From: Thermoleophilia bacterium
GTDB taxonomy: Bacteria > Actinomycetota > Thermoleophilia > Gaiellales > Gaiellaceae
Assembly: GCA_025934335.1 (NCBI GenBank)
Contig: JAICYG010000150.1
Span: forward strand, 1 to 6,689
Direction of reading: 5' to 3'
DNA: 6,689 nucleotides
How positions within the stretch are numbered: position 1 is the first letter of the stretch; every line of letters begins with the position of its first letter. Both the position numbers and the translations under genes were made by a program. The notes below the pieces were generated by a model. That model made no database searches. It saw only the letters and a list, made by a program, of their open reading frames with translations, and was not told the origin of the DNA. Below, piece by piece: positions 1-4,978 of the stretch.

Positions 1-77
1 GCCGACGAGAGCGAGCCGACGAAGATGAGCGCGAGCGCGGCGAGGACGCCGGCCGCGGTTCTGCGAACCAGGTTCAA
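1..77 (-). CDS. Start of an unidentified exported or membrane-anchored protein (partial, runs off the left edge)
   Basis: An open frame starts at a TTG at 77 and runs off the window, giving 25 codons. It begins MNLVRRT and continues with an uninterrupted hydrophobic stretch (about residues 8-21, AAGVLAALALIFVG) followed by SLSS. A short basic n-region, a hydrophobic core and small polar residues are what a signal peptide or N-terminal membrane anchor looks like. The start is inferred: the frame is closed upstream by the methyltransferase TAG at 84-86, and TTG is the only standard start codon before the hydrophobic core. No Shine-Dalgarno motif is visible, but the gap to the methyltransferase stop is only 6 nt, so translation could be coupled. 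Codons 1-5 overlap one copy of the GAACCAGGTTC repeat. The visible part is too short to name a family. Confidence 0.5.
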   Translation of the reverse strand, partial: MNLVRRTAAGVLAALALIFVGSLSS

Positions 78-79
78 CG
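65..79. repeat. Copy 1 of a 15-bp repeat with palindromic core, 3' side of the methyltransferase gene
   Basis: The plus strand reads GAACCAGGTTCAACG. The first 11 bases are palindromic around a central base (GAACC-A-GGTTC). The same 11 bases, followed by GACG, recur in the same orientation at 1216-1230, so the two copies form a direct repeat with one mismatch around the methyltransferase gene. On the minus strand this copy begins 8 nt after the methyltransferase TAG and includes the TTG start of the next gene. Confidence 0.75.
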
Positions 80-83
80 GTGT

Positions 84-1214
84 CTACGGGCCATGGAGCT
101 CCGTGCGCCGGGCGACGAGTACGTCCTCGAAGTATTCCCCGGCGCGGCGCCCGGTGCGGCGGTTCACGTGCCGGCGGTAGCGCTGCTCCAGGCCGAGCCC
201 GGCGCGCTCCAGGATCTCCGGGTAGAGATCACGGCGATCGTTGACGACGATCACCACGCGCCCGCGCGGCTTCAGCGCCGCGCCGCAGGCGGCGAGGACG
301 CCGGCGATCCCCTCGACGTACGCGGCGAGCGCCGCCCTGGACGTGCCCCGTGCCGCCGCCCCGATCTCGCGCTCGCGCAGGTCGTCGAGGCCGAGCAGCT
401 CGTACGCGTAGCGGTGCTGCTCGTGGTAGTCGATCAGCCCCGGGTACGGCGGCGACGTGACGACCGCGTCGAACCGCCCGGGCAATGCGACCTCCCGCGC
501 ATCGCCGTGCAGCACCTGCGCTTCACGGCGGGTTCGCACGCGCGCGAACTCCTTCAGGCGTGTGAGCGTGTCGAGCGTGTAGCGCCGGACGAAATGCGCC
601 GCGTGCTCGACGGGGCGGCACTCACGCCGGTGCTTGTGACACCAGTACGGCCCCTGCTGCGGCGCGCGCGGGAAGTCGAGGTCGAAGTGCGTCGTCAGCC
701 TGGCCGAGCGCGCCGCACGCGCGAGCACGACTCGCAGCACGTCCGCGTGCTCATAGCCGGAGGCGAGCGAGCGGAAGCGCAGCAGCTCGGCGCGTGCCTG
801 CGGTGCGAACCACGCGCGGACGTAGGCCGAGGAGCCGCTGGCGCTCCCTTCCCCGCGCTCGAACCGCGCGAGCGCGTCGCGCAGCTCGCGCTCGAGCACG
901 AACGGGTTGTGCTCCCGCGTCTTCACGCTCGTCAGCAGGCAGTTGAACGCGGCAATGTCCATCCCCGCGGAGTCGAGCCCGCTCTCGAGCGCCTGCACGA
1001 GCGTCGTCCCCGAGCCGGCGAAGGGGTCCAGCACCCGACCGCCCGCGGGCACGTGCCGCCGGAAGAGCTCCTCGACGAGCTGCGGGATGTACTTGCCCAG
1101 GTACGGGTGGAGGCGGTGGACGTGCTTCGTCCGCTCGCGCTCCGGCAGGTCTCGCTCCGACCACGAGAGGTCGAGGTCCAGCCCGGAATAGAGCTGCTCC
1201 TGGGTCGCGGCCAT
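84..1214 (-). CDS. Amino-type site-specific DNA methyltransferase (N6-adenine or N4-cytosine), apparently solitary
   Basis: This 376-residue protein should transfer a methyl group from S-adenosylmethionine to an exocyclic amino group of adenine or cytosine in DNA. The SAM-binding motif I is VLDPFAGSGT (residues 61-70), preceded by a HRLHPYLGKY segment (33-42) typical of this group. The catalytic motif IV is TSPPYPG (253-259). Motif I precedes motif IV with about 180 residues between them, which may include target recognition. That middle part contains a Cys/His cluster, WCHKHRREC (191-199). SPPY rather than DPPY is common in N4-cytosine enzymes but also occurs in N6-adenine enzymes, so the target base is open. 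The ATG at 1214 was chosen because it lies 20 nt after the yraN stop and gives MAATQEQLYS; the open frame extends further upstream but lies within yraN. No Shine-Dalgarno motif is visible, because the repeat at 1216-1230 occupies that place. No endonuclease gene is adjacent. Catalytic class is well supported; target sequence and role are unknown. Confidence 0.88.
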   Translation of the reverse strand: MAATQEQLYSGLDLDLSWSERDLPERERTKHVHRLHPYLGKYIPQLVEELFRRHVPAGGRVLDPFAGSGTTLVQALESGLDSAGMDIAAFNCLLTSVKTREHNPFVLERELRDALARFERGEGSASGSSAYVRAWFAPQARAELLRFRSLASGYEHADVLRVVLARAARSARLTTHFDLDFPRAPQQGPYWCHKHRRECRPVEHAAHFVRRYTLDTLTRLKEFARVRTRREAQVLHGDAREVALPGRFDAVVTSPPYPGLIDYHEQHRYAYELLGLDDLREREIGAAARGTSRAALAAYVEGIAGVLAACGAALKPRGRVVIVVNDRRDLYPEILERAGLGLEQRYRRHVNRRTGRRAGEYFEDVLVARRTELHGP

Positions 1215-1215
1215 G

Positions 1216-1230
1216 GAACCAGGTTCGACG
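1216..1230. repeat. Copy 2 of the 15-bp repeat, immediately before the methyltransferase start codon
   Basis: The plus strand reads GAACCAGGTTCGACG, matching 65-79 at 14 of 15 bases. On the minus strand the core GAACCTGGTTC ends one base before the methyltransferase ATG (1214), covering the position a ribosome binding site would hold. As at the other copy, the core begins 8 nt after a TAG stop, here that of yraN. It could be an operator or a duplication scar; the sequence alone does not decide. Confidence 0.75.
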
Positions 1231-1234
1231 TGCG

Positions 1235-1576
1235 CTAGAAGGCGTCCTGCACCACCTCCATCCGCCCCACCCGCTCGGCGGCGACGTCGAAGCGCACCAC
1301 GAGCTCCGCCGCCTCCGGATGCCCGGCGAGCCAAGCCTGCGCCGCGCGGCGCACGCGCTCGACCTTCACCGGCGTCACCATGTCGAGCGGGTCGCCGAAG
1401 CCGTCGCCCGCCTTCGACTTCACCTCGACGAACGCGAGCACCCGCCCGCGACGGGCGACGAGATCGAGCTCGAAGCCGCCGGCCCAGGCGTTCCGGTCCA
1501 GGATCCGGTACCCGCGCAGGCGGTACCACCACGCGGCGCGCTGCTCAGACGGGTGCCGGCTCGTAGGCCCGCGCAC
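1235..1576 (-). CDS. yraN: YraN family protein (UPF0102), predicted PD-(D/E)xK nuclease fold
   Basis: This 113-residue protein matches the small, widespread YraN family, whose fold resembles Holliday-junction resolvases and restriction endonucleases and whose role is not firmly established. The signature is visible: RGYRILDRN (21-29), GFELDLVARRG (34-44, family form roughly GEIDLIA), and FVEVKSK (49-55) containing the E-x-K of the nuclease-like core. A later FGDPLDMVTPVKVERVRRAAQAWL segment also fits, shown here in pieces: FGDPLDM (60-66) and K71 before the helix. The GTG start at 1576 lies inside the end of rnhB, giving a 32-nt overlap; no later standard start precedes the conserved region. 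The rnhB-yraN pairing is common in bacteria and supports the call. No Shine-Dalgarno motif is clear, so reinitiation after rnhB is likely. Confidence 0.88.
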   Translation of the reverse strand: MRGPTSRHPSEQRAAWWYRLRGYRILDRNAWAGGFELDLVARRGRVLAFVEVKSKAGDGFGDPLDMVTPVKVERVRRAAQAWLAGHPEAAELVVRFDVAAERVGRMEVVQDAF

Positions 1577-2189
1577 GCCAGGAGCGGCGGTGGATCTCGC
1601 AGGGCCCTCGCTCGCGCACGACGGCGGTGTGCGACGGCGTGATGTACCCGACGTGCGAGGCGAAGCCGTAGCCGGGGTAGAGCGCGTCCGCCATGTGCAT
1701 GTAGCGGTCGCGGGTCACCTTGGCGACGATCGACGCCGCCGCGATCGCCGCGCTCTTCGTGTCGCCGTCGACGACCGCCCGGTGCGGCGGCGCCGTCGGC
1801 CCGAGCCGGAAGCCGTCGACGAGCGAGACGTCCGCCGGTTGACAGCCCCAGAGCGCCTCCCTGAGCCCGCGGAGGTTGCAGCGGTGGAGGCCGTCGCGGT
1901 CGATCACCCCGGGTGGGAACACGCGCACGACCACCCGCTCGGCGCAGCCCAGCACCGCGCGGTACAGCTCGTCGCGGGTCTCGGCGTCGACCTGCTTCGA
2001 GTCGTTCAGGAGCGCGAGCGGACGCACGCGGTGGTCACGGAGGCACGAGTAGTCCAGCAGCACCCCGGCGACGACGAGCGGCCCGGCAAGCGGCCCCCGC
2101 CCCGCCTCGTCCGCGCCCGCGACCAGCCGCCCGCCCAGGTTGCGGTCGAACCGGAGGAGTCTCTGTCCCGTGCGCTTCTTCGGGGGCAC
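1545..2189 (-). CDS. rnhB: Ribonuclease HII
   Basis: RNase HII cuts the RNA strand of RNA-DNA hybrids and nicks at single ribonucleotides left in DNA. All signature blocks are present, numbered from the GTG at 2189 (214 residues): AGADEAGRGPLAGP with catalytic Asp27 and Glu28, NDSKQVDAETRDELY (62-76), VDGF with Asp125, GDTKSAAIAAASIVAK (142-157) followed by VTRDR with Asp161, and YGFASHVGYITPSH (174-187). The four acidic residues expected for the active site are therefore there, and the length is normal. The start is uncertain: a TTG at 2222 would add 11 residues (RAATAATLDPV) with no family character. The GTG is preferred because MPPKKR leads directly into the conserved fold and a TACGCT element lies 7 nt upstream, as for leaderless genes. 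It overlaps yraN at its 3' end. Confidence 0.95.
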   Translation of the reverse strand: MPPKKRTGQRLLRFDRNLGGRLVAGADEAGRGPLAGPLVVAGVLLDYSCLRDHRVRPLALLNDSKQVDAETRDELYRAVLGCAERVVVRVFPPGVIDRDGLHRCNLRGLREALWGCQPADVSLVDGFRLGPTAPPHRAVVDGDTKSAAIAAASIVAKVTRDRYMHMADALYPGYGFASHVGYITPSHTAVVRERGPCEIHRRSWRARAYEPAPV

Positions 2190-2196
2190 CGGGTCG

Positions 2197-2202
2197 AGCG
2201 TA
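2197..2202 (-). promoter_or_regulatory. Possible -10 element for leaderless transcription of rnhB
   Basis: On the minus strand TACGCT (form TANNNT) is separated by 7 nt from the GTG at 2189. That spacing would put the transcription start at or next to the GTG, as in leaderless actinobacterial genes. No good -35 hexamer is seen 16-18 nt upstream, and TANNNT occurs often by chance, so this is tentative. Confidence 0.3.
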
Positions 2203-2249
2203 GCCGCAGTCGCGGCGCGCAACTGTGCCGAAAGTGTGGAAAGAGCGCG

Positions 2250-2597
2250 CTAGCTTTGCCGCAGCTCGCGGACGCGAGCCTTCTTGCCGACCTTGCCGCG
2301 CAGGTAGTAGAGCTTCGCGCGGTTGACGTCGCCGATCGAGACCACGTCGATCTTGTCGATCTTCGGCGAATGGAGCGGGAACGTGCGCTCGACGCCGACG
2401 CCGAACGAGTTCTTCCGCACCGTGAAGGTCTCGCGTGCCCCGGCGCCCTGTCGCTTGATCACGATTCCCTCGAACACCTGGATGCGCGAGCGGCTGCCTT
2501 CGATCACCCGGAAGTGGACGCGCACGGTGTCGCCCGCCTTGAACCGCGGGACCTCGCGCAGCTGGCGGCGCTCGATGTCCTGGATGATCGTGCTCAT
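2250..2597 (-). CDS. rplS: 50S ribosomal protein L19
   Basis: L19 is a large-subunit protein located at the 30S-50S interface. The 115-residue product is of typical length. It shows the family pattern: FKAGDTVRVHFRVIEGSRSR (residues 19-38), IQVFEGIVIKRQGAG (39-53), TFTVRKNSFGVGVERTFPLH (58-77), SPKIDKIDV (78-86), and RAKLYYLRGKVGKKARVREL (93-112). The ATG at 2597 gives the usual MSTIIQDIER beginning; the frame stays open upstream only because of high GC and that part overlaps lepB. There is no Shine-Dalgarno motif: the last bases before the ATG are pyrimidine-rich (CCCCCTTTCGAC). It follows lepB after 59 nt, with a promoter-like -10 in that gap, so rplS may have its own transcript in addition to read-through. 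Confidence 0.97.
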   Translation of the reverse strand: MSTIIQDIERRQLREVPRFKAGDTVRVHFRVIEGSRSRIQVFEGIVIKRQGAGARETFTVRKNSFGVGVERTFPLHSPKIDKIDVVSIGDVNRAKLYYLRGKVGKKARVRELRQS

Positions 2598-2624
2598 GTC
2601 GAAAGGGGGCCGGAGCCGCGTGGG

Positions 2625-2633
2625 ATGGTAGCA
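2625..2633 (-). promoter_or_regulatory. Possible extended -10 promoter element upstream of rplS
   Basis: The minus strand reads TGCTACCAT in the 59-nt gap between lepB and rplS. This fits an extended -10 (TGN followed by TANNNT). A start about 7 nt downstream would leave a leader of roughly 20 nt before the rplS ATG. No -35 resembling TTGACA is present at 16-18 nt, so the case rests on the -10 and on its position in one of the few real gaps in the operon. Confidence 0.35.
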
Positions 2634-2656
2634 GGACGCCCGCGCAGCGAAGGCCG

Positions 2657-3259
2657 TCACTGAACCGAGATCCGGTTCGGCGGCCAGTACGTCGCGAACA
2701 CCTTCCCGATCAGGTTCTTCCGCGGCACGGTTCCCCAGCTGCGCGAGTCGCAGGACGACTCGCGGTTGTCGCCCATCATGAAGTACATGCCCTTCGGGAT
2801 CTTCATGGGCGCGATCGTCCGGTCGTCGCGCCGGTCGGACTGGATGTACGGCTCGTTCAGCTTCGTGCCGTCGATGTAGACGTATCCCTCGCGCTCCTCC
2901 CACGTATCGCCCGGCAGCCCGATCAGCCGCTTGACGAAGGTGCCGCCCGCGCCGCAGCGGAGCGCCGCGAGCTGCGGCGTCTTGAAGACGATGATGTCGC
3001 CGCGCTTCGGGCTCCAGAAGCGGTAGCAGAACCGGCACGCGAGCACGCGGTCCGAGTACGAAGCCTCGCAGTCGGGGCCCGGGCGCGCGCAGTGCAGGGT
3101 CGGCTCCATCGAGCTCGAGGGAATGCGGTACGGGTTCACGACCCAGGCCTTGATCGCGAGCACGATCGCGATCGCGCCGACGATCGTCACGAGCCAGTCG
3201 ATCGTGACGCGCCAGCCGCGGGGCAGCCCCTCCGTCAGGTAGTCGATCGGGTTCCTCAG
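2657..3259 (-). CDS. lepB: Type I signal peptidase (leader peptidase)
   Basis: This membrane-bound serine/lysine protease removes signal peptides from exported proteins on the outer face of the cytoplasmic membrane. Numbering from the CTG at 3259 gives 200 residues: one transmembrane segment (about 20-40), IPSSSMEPTL with nucleophile Ser50, RGDIIVFK (87-93), FVKRLIGLPGDTW with general-base Lys110, and MGDNRESSCDSRSWG (162-176) near the C-terminus. An unusual cysteine group (Cys57, 64, 75, 78) lies between the serine and RGDIIVFK. The start is the weak point. The CTG overlaps the trmD TGA as CTGA and has AAGGGAG 8 nt upstream. The alternatives are a GTG at 3331, which would overlap trmD by 76 nt, and a GTG at 3190, which would cut into the transmembrane segment; neither has a Shine-Dalgarno motif. 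Function is secure, start is not. Confidence 0.93.
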   Translation of the reverse strand: MRNPIDYLTEGLPRGWRVTIDWLVTIVGAIAIVLAIKAWVVNPYRIPSSSMEPTLHCARPGPDCEASYSDRVLACRFCYRFWSPKRGDIIVFKTPQLAALRCGAGGTFVKRLIGLPGDTWEEREGYVYIDGTKLNEPYIQSDRRDDRTIAPMKIPKGMYFMMGDNRESSCDSRSWGTVPRKNLIGKVFATYWPPNRISVQ

Positions 3260-3897
3260 CGCACCTGCTCCCTTCGCCAGCCTTCGATCTTCGCGTGGTC
3301 GCCCGAGAGCAGCACGTCGGGCACCCGCCACCCGCGGAAGTCCGCGGGACGCGTGTAATGAGGGTACTCGAGCCCGCCGCCGAGCTCCTCCGAGAACGAC
3401 TCGACCTCGCCCGAGCCCTCCGCGAGTGCCCCGGGCAGCCGGCGGGCCACGGCGTCGACCACGATCATCGCCGGCAGGTCGCCGTTCGAGAGCACGTACG
3501 GCCCCACCGAGATCGCGTCCGATGCGAGGTGCTCGACGATGCGCTCGTCGAACCCTTCGAACCGCGCCGAGAGGAGCGTCAGCCGCTCCTCCGTTGCGAG
3601 CTCCTCGACAACCGCCTGGGTGAGCTGCCGGCCCTTCGGCGTCAGTGCGACCACGCGATGGGACGGAGCGGCACCGTAGACCGTGTCGAGCGCCGTCGCG
3701 ACGACGTCGACGCGCAGCACCATCCCGGCCCCACCCCCGTACGGCTCGTCGTCGACCTGCCCCGAGCGGAGCGGCGTGTAGTCGCGGTACGAGAAGAGGC
3801 GCAGGTCGAGCTCGCCGCCGAGCACGGTCGCGACCGGCCGCTGCTCCGTGAGCCAGGCGAACGCGTGTGGCACGAGCGTGAACACGTCGAGCCGCAC
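3256..3897 (-). CDS. trmD: tRNA (guanine37-N1)-methyltransferase TrmD, short C-terminus
   Basis: TrmD methylates N1 of G37 next to the anticodon of tRNAs reading CNN-type codons, preventing +1 frameshifts; it works as a SAM-binding knotted (SPOUT) dimer. Visible blocks are MRLDVFTLVP (1-10), DDEPYGGGAGMV (49-60), SARFEGFDERI (110-120), SVGPYVLSNGDLPAMIVVDA (130-149), YPHYTRPADFRGWRVP (178-193) and VLLSGDHAKIEGWRREQ (195-211). The protein stops two residues later at 213 aa, whereas E. coli TrmD has 255; the terminal helix region following the WRxxQ segment is missing. The catalytic Asp of the DSF motif in E. coli (Asp169) appears as Glu166 in ESFS. The GTG at 3897 has GGAG 5 nt upstream, within the last codons of rimM. 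The longer open frame upstream lies inside rimM and is not real. Confidence 0.96.
   Translation of the reverse strand: MRLDVFTLVPHAFAWLTEQRPVATVLGGELDLRLFSYRDYTPLRSGQVDDEPYGGGAGMVLRVDVVATALDTVYGAAPSHRVVALTPKGRQLTQAVVEELATEERLTLLSARFEGFDERIVEHLASDAISVGPYVLSNGDLPAMIVVDAVARRLPGALAEGSGEVESFSEELGGGLEYPHYTRPADFRGWRVPDVLLSGDHAKIEGWRREQVR
3268..3274 (-). promoter_or_regulatory. Shine-Dalgarno-like AAGGGAG supporting a CTG start for lepB
   Basis: On the minus strand AAGGGAG lies inside the 3' end of trmD, 8 nt upstream of the CTG at 3259. The other candidate lepB starts, GTG at 3331 and GTG at 3190, have no such purine motif. It matches part of the usual AAAGGAGG pattern. Confidence 0.45.
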
Positions 3898-3899
3898 TG

Positions 3900-4352
3900 C
3901 TACTCCGCGAATCCCTTCGCGATCTCGATCAGCGGCGCGTCGGTGTCGACGCGCAGGATGCAGTCCTCGACCATCGGCAGCAGCACGCCGGAGTCGAGCT
4001 CGAGCACGTCGTTCGCGACTCCGGGCTCCACCGCCCTCACGGTTCCGAGTGAACGGCCGCCCTCCTCCACCACCGGAATGCCGACGAGCTCGAACGCGTA
4101 CCACTCGTCTGCTTCCGTCGGCGGGAGCTGCTCGCGCTCGACCTCGAGCGCCGCGCCGCGCTCGACCGGGGGGTCCAGCTTGATCACCGGCCGCCCCGAC
4201 GAGGTCCGGTGCGCGACGACCTCGACCGGGACGCCGTTCGCGAGGAACCGCGCGCCGGTCTGCCACCAGCGTCGGTCGTCCGAAGGCTGCTCGACGAAGA
4301 ATGCGCCGTCGATCCCGTGCGGGCGCCCGACGATGCCGATGCGGACCCTCAC
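3900..4352 (-). CDS. rimM: Ribosome maturation factor RimM
   Basis: RimM binds S19 and helps mature the head of the 30S subunit. The product of 150 residues is a little shorter than the usual 165-180. The N-terminal barrel starts with RIGIVGRPHGIDGAFFV (4-20), matching the family GxPhGlrG pattern. The C-terminal PRC-barrel half contains EWYAFELVGIPVV (83-95), LGTVRAVEPGVANDVLEL (102-119) and LLPMVEDCILRVD (124-136), the last matching the typical IPFV..V..VD strand. The GTG at 4352 overlaps the phosphoesterase stop as GTGA, so translation is probably coupled; the frame is open for another 31 codons upstream, but those lie inside the phosphoesterase and lack family features. The gene is followed after 2 nt by trmD, the standard rimM-trmD pairing. 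Confidence 0.95.
   Translation of the reverse strand: MRVRIGIVGRPHGIDGAFFVEQPSDDRRWWQTGARFLANGVPVEVVAHRTSSGRPVIKLDPPVERGAALEVEREQLPPTEADEWYAFELVGIPVVEEGGRSLGTVRAVEPGVANDVLELDSGVLLPMVEDCILRVDTDAPLIEIAKGFAE
3903..3906 (-). promoter_or_regulatory. Ribosome binding site (GGAG) for trmD
   Basis: GGAG on the minus strand overlaps the last codons of rimM and is 5 nt from the trmD GTG at 3897. It decides the trmD start over the long upstream open frame. Confidence 0.7.
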
Positions 4353-4978
4353 CCCGTTCGTTGCTGCTCGAAGTGCGCGATCGCGTCTTCGCGCGACGGC
4401 GGGACCCTCAGGTTCTCGTCGAGGAACCAGTCGCGGTACTTCCAATCCGTCTTCTCGATCTCGCGGATCGCGCGCTCGACGTCGAACAGCGTCTTGCGGA
4501 AGGTCGGCTCGCCGTCGACGACGTTCGTCCAGAACGCCGCGACCTCGTCCTCATACGCCATGCCGACGGACCCGGCATTGATGACGCGGAGATTGCCGAC
4601 GCGGCGGTCGTACTGGTGGTGCGAGTGGCCGATGACGAAGGTCCCGCGGTCGCCGAAAAGCGCAACGAGATCGTCGTCCGGCGTTTCGGCCGTCGTGAGC
4701 GGAGTGTTGGACGTGGGGGTCGCGTGGCAGTACACGACGCCGTCGAGCTCGGCAGCGAGCGGCAGGTCGCGACCCCAGTCGAACGCGTCCTCGACGTTGC
4801 CGCGGATCCACGTCGCCTCGACGGACCGGGCGAGCGCCAGGGTTTCTTCGTCATACGGGCCGTCGACCACGTCGCCGCCGAACACGATCGCGTCGACGCC
4901 CTCGCGCTCGAGCTCCGCCACTACCGCCTCGAGCGCCCACGGCATGCCGTGGACGTCGTACAGCGCCGCGACCTTCAT
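4349..4978 (-). CDS. Calcineurin-like metallophosphoesterase (YfcE/MJ0936-like), embedded in the rpsP-rimM-trmD operon
   Basis: This 209-residue protein carries the full two-metal phosphoesterase signature: YDVHG with Asp8 and His10, GGDVVDGP with Asp36, RGNVED with Asn61, YCHATP with His85, and GHSHHQYD with His118 and His120, followed by NAGSVG (135-140, family form NPGSVG). Such enzymes hydrolyse phosphomono- or diesters, but the substrate cannot be read from the sequence; there is no signal peptide, so it should act in the cytoplasm. The C-terminal 50 residues (KTLFDVERA and on) are charged and helical-looking and may form a lid or partner surface. The ATG at 4978 overlaps the khpA stop as ATGA, and the stop overlaps the rimM GTG as GTGA, so it is tightly locked into the ribosome-maturation operon. 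This gene is not part of the usual rpsP-khpA-rimM-trmD order. A role in RNA or nucleotide turnover is speculation. Confidence 0.93.
   Translation of the reverse strand: MKVAALYDVHGMPWALEAVVAELEREGVDAIVFGGDVVDGPYDEETLALARSVEATWIRGNVEDAFDWGRDLPLAAELDGVVYCHATPTSNTPLTTAETPDDDLVALFGDRGTFVIGHSHHQYDRRVGNLRVINAGSVGMAYEDEVAAFWTNVVDGEPTFRKTLFDVERAIREIEKTDWKYRDWFLDENLRVPPSREDAIAHFEQQRTG

Noticed and set aside
84..1214. Restriction-modification or phage-defence island
   Set aside because: Only a methyltransferase is visible; no nuclease, helicase, integrase or transposase gene accompanies it, and base composition does not differ noticeably from the neighbours.
93..1238. Long plus-strand open frame (381 codons) opposite the methyltransferase
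   Set aside because: It is antisense to a gene with clear catalytic motifs, has an Arg/Val/Ala/Glu-rich composition typical of GC-rich shadow frames, and shows no recognisable domain.
1215..1532. N-terminal extension of the methyltransferase frame
   Set aside because: It overlaps yraN, is Arg/Ala/Gly-rich without family features, and a proper ATG lies just after the yraN stop.
2215..2250. Possible terminator after rplS formed by two GCGCGC tracts
   Set aside because: The arms are self-complementary, separated by a 24-nt loop, and there is no T-tract; this is expected by chance in GC-rich DNA.
1380..2663. Plus-strand open frame of 427 codons across yraN, rnhB and rplS
   Set aside because: It spans three well-supported genes on the other strand; low-complexity Arg/Asp/Val composition marks it as a shadow.
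2598..3038. N-terminal extension of the rplS frame
   Set aside because: It runs through lepB in another frame; L19 is complete from the ATG at 2597.
3295..4581. Plus-strand open frame of 428 codons across trmD and rimM
   Set aside because: Antisense to two conserved genes, no domain, biased composition.
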